The notes under the pieces are model-generated. The model saw nothing but the letters and a program-made list of their open reading frames with translations. It was not told where the DNA came from and did not search any database. A DNA stretch of 64,000 nt from Capsicum annuum (lineage: Eukaryota; Streptophyta; Magnoliopsida; Solanales; Solanaceae). Below, one piece after another: positions 58,354-64,000 of this stretch. The stretch covers positions 225,424,612-225,488,611 of the forward strand of contig NC_061117.1 of the NCBI RefSeq assembly GCF_002878395.1. Reading direction: 5' to 3'. How positions within the stretch are numbered: the stretch's first letter is position 1; every line of letters begins with the position of its first letter. The position numbers and the translations under genes were made by a program.

Positions 58354-60946
58354 ATGGATAGGTCAATGAGTCGAATCAGAGATCATAGTCTTTTGTTGGT
58401 TCTTGTAATAATAGTGTTTTCCATTTCTCCGTTTGTATCATCTAGTCGGAGTAGAACGGATGGGGTCATTGTGAAGCAGTCTGATTTTCAAGCTCTACGA
58501 GCGATAAAGAATGAACTGATTGATTTTCGAGGAATATTGAAGAGCTGGAACGACAGTGGTCTCGGGGCTTGCGGTGGAGGTTGGTTGGGAATCAAGTGTG
58601 TGAACGGGGAAGTCATCGCGATACAGTTACCATGGAAAGGATTGGGTGGCAGAATATCCGAGAAGATAGGACAATTGCGAGCGCTTAGAAAGATTAGTCT
58701 TCACGATAATGTGATTGGTGGTGTTGTTCCAACTTCTTTAATCTTGTTACCAAATTTAAGAGGTGTTTATCTGTTCAATAATCGACTTTCGGGTTCGATT
58801 CCACCATCAATTGGAAGAAGAAGTCCAGTTCTTCAGACTCTTGATCTTAGCAACAACCAACTCACTGGTACTGTCTCTCCAAATCTTGCGAATTCCGCCA
58901 GGTTATACAGACTCAACTTGAGCTACAATGCACTTTCGGGGTCTATCCCAGTAAGTTTAACTCGATCATCTTCTCTTACTTTTCTCGCACTTGAACATAA
59001 TAATCTTTCTGGTTTTATTCCTGATACGTGGGGCGGTATGGTTAGCATGAATAAGTCGTACCAACTTCAGTATCTTACACTTGATCATAATCGTCTATCT
59101 GGGAAAATTCCAGCTTCGATTAGTAAGTTAAGTATGCTCGAGGAGATTAATCTGAGTGATAATCGTATTAATGGGACCATTCCTGATGAATTAGGCGGTC
59201 TCTCGAGGCTTACTGTTCTCGATTTGTCTAATAATCTCATAGATGGAGCTATTCCTGCTAGTTTTTCGAACCTTTCAGCTCTTGGTACTTTGGTTTTAAA
59301 GAGTAATCTACTCGATAACCAAATCCCGGAGGACATTGATAGATTGAAAAACCTTTCAATGCTGGATTTGAGTAACAACAAATTCGTTGGTCGTATTCCA
59401 GCTACTATTGGAAATATTTCCGGACTTGCCTCACTTGACTTATCTGAAAACAATTTCACCGGTGAAATTCCAAACTCTCTTGTTTCGTTGGAAAATCTGA
59501 CTTCGTTGGATGTCTCTTATAACAATCTTTCCGGGATTGTCCCATCTCTTCTTTCTAAAATGTTCAATTCAAGTGCTTTTGTTGGAAATCTAGAACTTTG
59601 TGGATATAGTCCCTCAACTCAATGTGCTTCACCGCCCCCTCAGACTCTTCCTTCTCCTGTTAGCGGGGTTGTGAAGCCTCGCCATCGCAAACTTAGTACC
59701 AAGGATATCATTCTCATAGTATCAGGAGCTCTTCTAGTTGTTCTACTTCTTTTGTGCTGCATGTTACTTTGCTGCTTGATTAGGAAAAAGGCAAATTCGA
59801 AAGCGAAAAATGGTAGCAAAGCCAGTGGCCTAGCTACTACCGCAGGGAGAGGTGCAAAGGCGGTTCCGGAAGTAGGAGGGACTGAAGTTGAATCAGGTGA
59901 AGCTGGTGGAAAGCTAGTCCATTTTGATGGACCTTTCGTGTTTGCAGCAGACGACTTGTTATGTGCCACTGCAGAGATCATGGGGAAGAGCACTTATGGG
60001 ACAGCATATAAGGCAACATTGGAGGATGGTAATCAAGTTGCTGTGAAGAGGCTACGCGAGAAGATCACAAAAGGGCAGAAAGAATTTGAAGCTGAGGTTG
60101 CTGAATTAGGAAAGATTCGACACCCAAATATTTTGGCGCTTAGAGCGTATTACTTGGGACCAAAAGGAGAAAAGCTTCTTGTCTATGATTATATGCCTAA
60201 TGGAAGTCTCTCATCCTTCCTCCATGGTAAAATTTTCTACACTCACTGTTTGTGTATATTCTTTTTGATGTTCCTAATCATGTTGACGATCCTAACGAAC
60301 ATACTTGTGTTCTCTATATGCAGCTAGAGGTCCCGAGACAACGATAGACTGGCCTACAAGGATGAGGATTGCTATCGGTATAACAAAAGGAATCTGCTTT
60401 CTGCATACCAAAGAAAACATAATACATGGGAATCTTACGTCAAGCAACATACTGCTTGATGAACAAAACAACCCAAAGATTGCGGATGTGGGACTCTCCA
60501 GGCTTATGACTACTGCTGGAAACACCAACGTGATTGCCACTGCAGGCACGCTAGGTTATCGTGCACCGGAACTTTCCAAAATCAAGAATGCAAGTACCAA
60601 GACTGATGTCTATAGTCTTGGAGTGATCATTTTGGAGCTCTTAACTGGAAAATCCCCTAGCGAGGCTACGGATGGTCTCGATTTGCCACAGTGGGTAGCT
60701 TCCATTGTGAAAGAGGAGTGGACTAATGAAGTGTTTGATGTGGAACTTATGAGGGATGCACCTAATATTGGTGATGAGTTGCTTAATACATTGAAACTGG
60801 CTTTGCACTGTGTTGATCCTACACCAACTGCTCGGCCAGAAGCTCCGCAAGTACTACAGAAATTGGAGGAGATAAAACCAGAGCTGATGTTAGCAGCCAC
60901 CAGTTCTGGAGATGATGGCACAGCAGTTCAAGAAAAGAGTGAATAA
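58354..60946 (+). CDS. IMK2-like: LRR receptor-like kinase, IMK2/IMK3 type, 2 exons, atypical kinase
   Basis: Plasma-membrane receptor-like protein of the group of inflorescence meristem receptor kinases (Arabidopsis IMK2/IMK3). Exons are 58354-60226 and 60324-60946 (GT-AG, a split Ala codon), 831 aa. The ATG at 58354 is chosen because the signal peptide (hydrophobic core about residues 12-28) starts just after it; the frame is open upstream but has no earlier ATG. The LRRNT cap, with [12 protein letters not shown] and [18 protein letters not shown], is followed by about ten LRRs, a membrane span (about 452-476, [15 protein letters not shown]) and a kinase domain. The glycine loop [12 protein letters not shown] (543-554) and VAVK lysine K565 are present. 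The catalytic loop reads IHGN (N661 where the Asp of HRD sits) and the metal motif reads DVG (679-681) instead of DFG; APELS follows. HGN suggests weak or no phosphotransfer, as reported for related atypical kinases. DVG is an extra oddity. Confidence 0.94.
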
Positions 60947-61280
60947 ACTCTGTTGTTTCACAAGGTTGATTGAAACAATTGTGGAAATTTTTTTGAGCTT
61001 TTTTACTATATATCTATTCGTTTATTCTTTCATTATTCTTTCACAAGATCTACTAGTAAACTGTATATAAGAGTTTGTGATTGCTACATAGGTTTTACTG
61101 ATGAGAAAAACATTTTGTTCAATTCTTTCACTTTATTCATTGTAATGTACTGATAAACTAAATGCATACCTATTTTTTTCATGAGATATAGATTGATTCG
61201 TCTTAGATGTTATATGTATTTTACGACTTTGAATGTATTTGCAACACTAGCTAATTTGGCAAAACTGAGGGTAAATGAAA
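60947..61280 (+). other. 3' UTR of the receptor kinase gene and flank
   Basis: T-rich sequence. AATGTACTGATAAACTAAATG near 61143 and surrounding A/T motifs could direct polyadenylation. No other gene is seen. Confidence 0.5.
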
Positions 61281-61365
61281 CCATCTTGGACGAGTATGCC
61301 AAGCAACTAAGCTACTAAGATTCTCCCAAAGAACCATGAGGTCAAATCCTGGCGTGGTAAAAAAA
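61281..61365 (+). mobile_element. Possible SINE relic
   Basis: AAAGAACCATGAGGTCAAAT followed by CCTGGCGTGG resembles the tRNA-like box B region of Solanaceae SINEs. No tail or target duplication was found. Weak call. Confidence 0.3.
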
Positions 61366-64000
61366 TTTATGCAAAACCAGTTTTTAGCGACTTAGTTAGG
61401 AATTTTAACCAGGTTCGCAAGAAAACTCATAAAACAAATTAGAAAAAGTAAAAGGGAAAGGGTAGAAGTAGAAGGACTAGAGCCATTAGGCCCAAATCGA
61501 CAACCCTGTCCTAATCTAGATATTGGGCTTTCAGCCCGTCTTCCACCTGTCCTAATTCTATGTTTTCAAGCCTTTAGCTCGAGTCTCGCTTCACCTGTAT
61601 TAAGTACAACTTTGACTTCGAGGCCCAAATGAATAAATAAGGAAATAAATAAATAAATAAATAAATGAAGACGATGTCATAAATAAGTAAACAGAATAAT
61701 AAATGAGACTTTGGGGTCTCGTAGCCGCTTCAAATGACAGGACTTTAATCCATTTGTTCTTCTTTTTGACTCCTTGCATTCGTGCACTATGAGGTTCCTC
61801 CTTAAGGTCTTCGAAATTGATTCATGAGGGGTGGGCCTCAATGGCCCACATTGACAATGCATAAAGTCCGTTTGGACTCGAAGGTGGGTTCATGCAAGGA
61901 AAGGTGAAGGAGGATGATGATTAGGAAATAATTCGACTAAAAATAACTTAGAAAGAAATCTTAATCGATACGTAAACATTACAGCATGATAACTAATAGA
62001 TCAATCCATATCAACATAGTGGCAATTTCATACAACATGCAGGAAGCCATCTAGCTGTAATGCTTAGTAGAACATTAAAACGCGTTTGGTATTCATCTAT
62101 ATAATAACAATGGTACGAAAACAACAATAGAGAGAAAATCTAGAAAAAGTGGAGTAAAATTTGACAAAAGAAATCTGACAAACTAATACGGAATTAATTG
62201 CACCAAGCCTATGGAATAAGAAAATAACACATAATCCAAACATTGCATGCCTTTCTTATAAACAGTAAAAGAAAGAGATTCAACTGATTTATCCTAAGCC
62301 AAACCCTTATTCTACTCCTTATTCTACTCCTAAACAAACAATCAGTCAGAAATTAACCAAACACCAAACTTTAACAAAACCTCAGCTATAGTGGGGCACC
62401 ATCTACCTGAGACTTGTTAAGCAAAATCAGAGCACGAAACTTAATCTTAGGATCAGGTATAACAAGATACCAGTGACCAAAAACTACTAATTAAAAATCA
62501 AAGTATGAGATTTTAATGACGTAACCAACCTTAGCATGATACTAGTAGCCTGAAACAAATCAAAGTATGTGACTCTACTACGAGAAATAGCTTATTCAAC
62601 TTCACTAGCATACAAAGTGGAAGTCCTAGATCAAAGCTCAACCCACAACCTTATTTCAGTCACACAACATGCCATGAATTAAATTAAAGAACCGTTCACA
62701 GATAAAAATAGTGGATTCGGGGGGGGGGGGGGCACTTTTAACGACAAAAAGACTTATTTTCAATGATATTAAGCATCGACATCAAACCCATTGACTCAAG
62801 TATCAACGTAGTGATGGCCATCATAAACGAAATCTACTGCTATCGTGAGCCATCTACCAGTAGACAATTCTCAGCACGTCTCAACAACTAACAATTACTA
62901 GCGATAGGACTATGAAGCTAAAACGCTAAAATATCGATGAAAAGAAAATATTGAGACAAAGGAGAAGCGGAGTTTTACTTGTTTCGGAGAAGTAAAACAG
63001 GACTCGAGCTATCAGCAGAATATCAACCACCAAAATCTCGCAATGACGACCACTACTAGAACTTTTTTCGCTTCAAAAATTTACCGTCTCACTAAAAATT
63101 TAACTTGAGGAAGACCTTTTTTCTTCTCTCAAAAATTCTAAACCCAACCCCCGAACTAAAACCAAAGGCCTCTAAAATTTCAAACTCCGAAGGGAAAGAA
63201 GAGGAGAGAAGAAGACCAAAAAATCCCTCTGTGGAAGGCCAAACTTTTCTTCTTTTTACAGAGGAATGAACGAGGGTTTTCAACCCCTCCACCAATTTGG
63301 ATTTTTCTCGGCTAAATAAGGATGGGTGGGCCAATAGGAATTCGTGAAAATTCCTCCTTCTTCAAGACCAATGAAATCCCACTAAATATGTACGAAAATT
63401 GTACCATTATCCCAAGAAATGCGGGATTGGACCGTTGGAGAGGACAACTCATTGACCTTCAAGAAGATTTAAGGGTTTTCTGAGAGATGAGAGCGGGAAG
63501 ATGAGGAACGCGTCATTTTTTGGTTGAGAACGGGTCAATTTTGGGGTTTAGAGTCGGGTTGAAATTGTTGTTAGATTTTGGTCGGATTTTGGCTGGTTGT
63601 TCACTGAAGGTCGATTGAATTTTGGGGCTGACTGTTATTGATTGCTAGGTTAAGAGGACAAGATGAGAGGGTTTGGGCCGGTTAGGTGGTTTTCGGACTG
63701 GGCCTATTTGGGAGTTGGTTGTGGTTAACGTTAGTAATGTTGCTAAATGGGTCAGGAGATTTTATTAAGGGAGATTGGGCCTAGGTTATTGATTGTAATT
63801 GGGCTGCTGAGTTAGAATTGAGGGTTATTAAAACAAACCCCAATTAAATTAGAGTATAGGAAAGTTAGGCTATTTGGGCCATTCATTAAATAGCCAAAAG
63901 GAGAAACCTAGACAATCGTGATTAAAACCTAACCTAATTAAAACCCATTCGATCGATTGCATTGCAATTATGGTCGAAAGATTTCAATTAAGGTCTAAAT
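61366..64000. other. Intergenic; possibly part of an LTR or other retroelement at the right edge
   Basis: No gene is supported. An (AAAT)n microsatellite lies at about 61630-61666 and a G14 run at 62719-62732. The last 900 bp contains several TTGGGCC/GGGCCT motifs and a minus-strand TTATTTAG-like element before a pyrimidine-rich stretch (63100-63300), a composition like the LTR at 18 kb. No TG...CA end or target duplication is visible within the window, so this is a guess. An 80-codon minus-strand frame at 63092-63334 has no recognisable domain. Confidence 0.35.

Noticed and set aside
59085..59993. Minus-strand frames over the receptor kinase
   Set aside because: They are shadows of the LRR and juxtamembrane coding sequence.
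63092..63334. 80-codon minus-strand frame near the right edge
   Set aside because: No domain, no conserved motif and no splice context; more likely chance in retroelement-like DNA.

Overview
The window is plant nuclear DNA, most likely from a member of the nightshade family (Solanaceae). Three things point there: intron-containing genes with GT-AG splice sites, SINE and RTE-LINE types that are common in Solanaceae, and proteins that read as a cellulose synthase-like E enzyme, a WEB-family coiled-coil protein and an IMK2-type LRR receptor kinase. The species cannot be fixed from sequence alone.

The left half (1-31750) is a satellite domain built from about 160 copies of a roughly 183-bp, fairly GC-rich monomer. 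It runs forward from 1 to 27310 and in inverted orientation from 27311 to 31750. The array is layered: a block of at least 5.3 kb recurs about 10 kb away, a 9-monomer (1647 bp) unit and an approximately 20-monomer (3.6 kb) unit are each repeated, and one 4-monomer (728 bp) unit is freshly duplicated. A 2565-bp LTR without internal region (18036-20600), of the kind seen in Ogre/Tat Ty3-gypsy elements, sits inside one monomer with a 5-bp target duplication. The array ends abruptly inside a broken LINE reverse transcriptase (31751-31945), followed by a tRNA-derived SINE with 16-bp target duplications.

The right half (32-64 kb) is gene-bearing, AT-rich DNA. Four genes are supported: a complete 8-exon CslE gene on the minus strand (32490-36934, 732 aa); a small single-exon gene of unknown function on the minus strand (39925-40227, 100 aa) with a cluster of bZIP-type sites above its TATA box; a WEB-family gene on the plus strand (5' UTR exon near 48.6-49.1 kb, coding 51966-54601, 675 aa); and an LRR receptor-like kinase on the plus strand (58354-60946, 831 aa). 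All three multi-exon models were checked by eye for splice sites and reading frame and join without a frame break. The genes have unrelated roles: cell-wall glycosyltransfer, chloroplast-movement-type coiled coil, and receptor signalling. They are not a pathway cluster.

The gaps between genes are filled with decayed RTE LINEs and their TTG-tailed 3' ends, SINEs, MITEs and several local tandem repeats. One solitary, internally deleted copy of the satellite monomer lies at 48.1 kb, more than 16 kb outside the array. I found no CRISPR, operon, phage or bacterial feature. The most unusual structure is the satellite domain with its layered higher-order repeats, inversion and outlying monomer.
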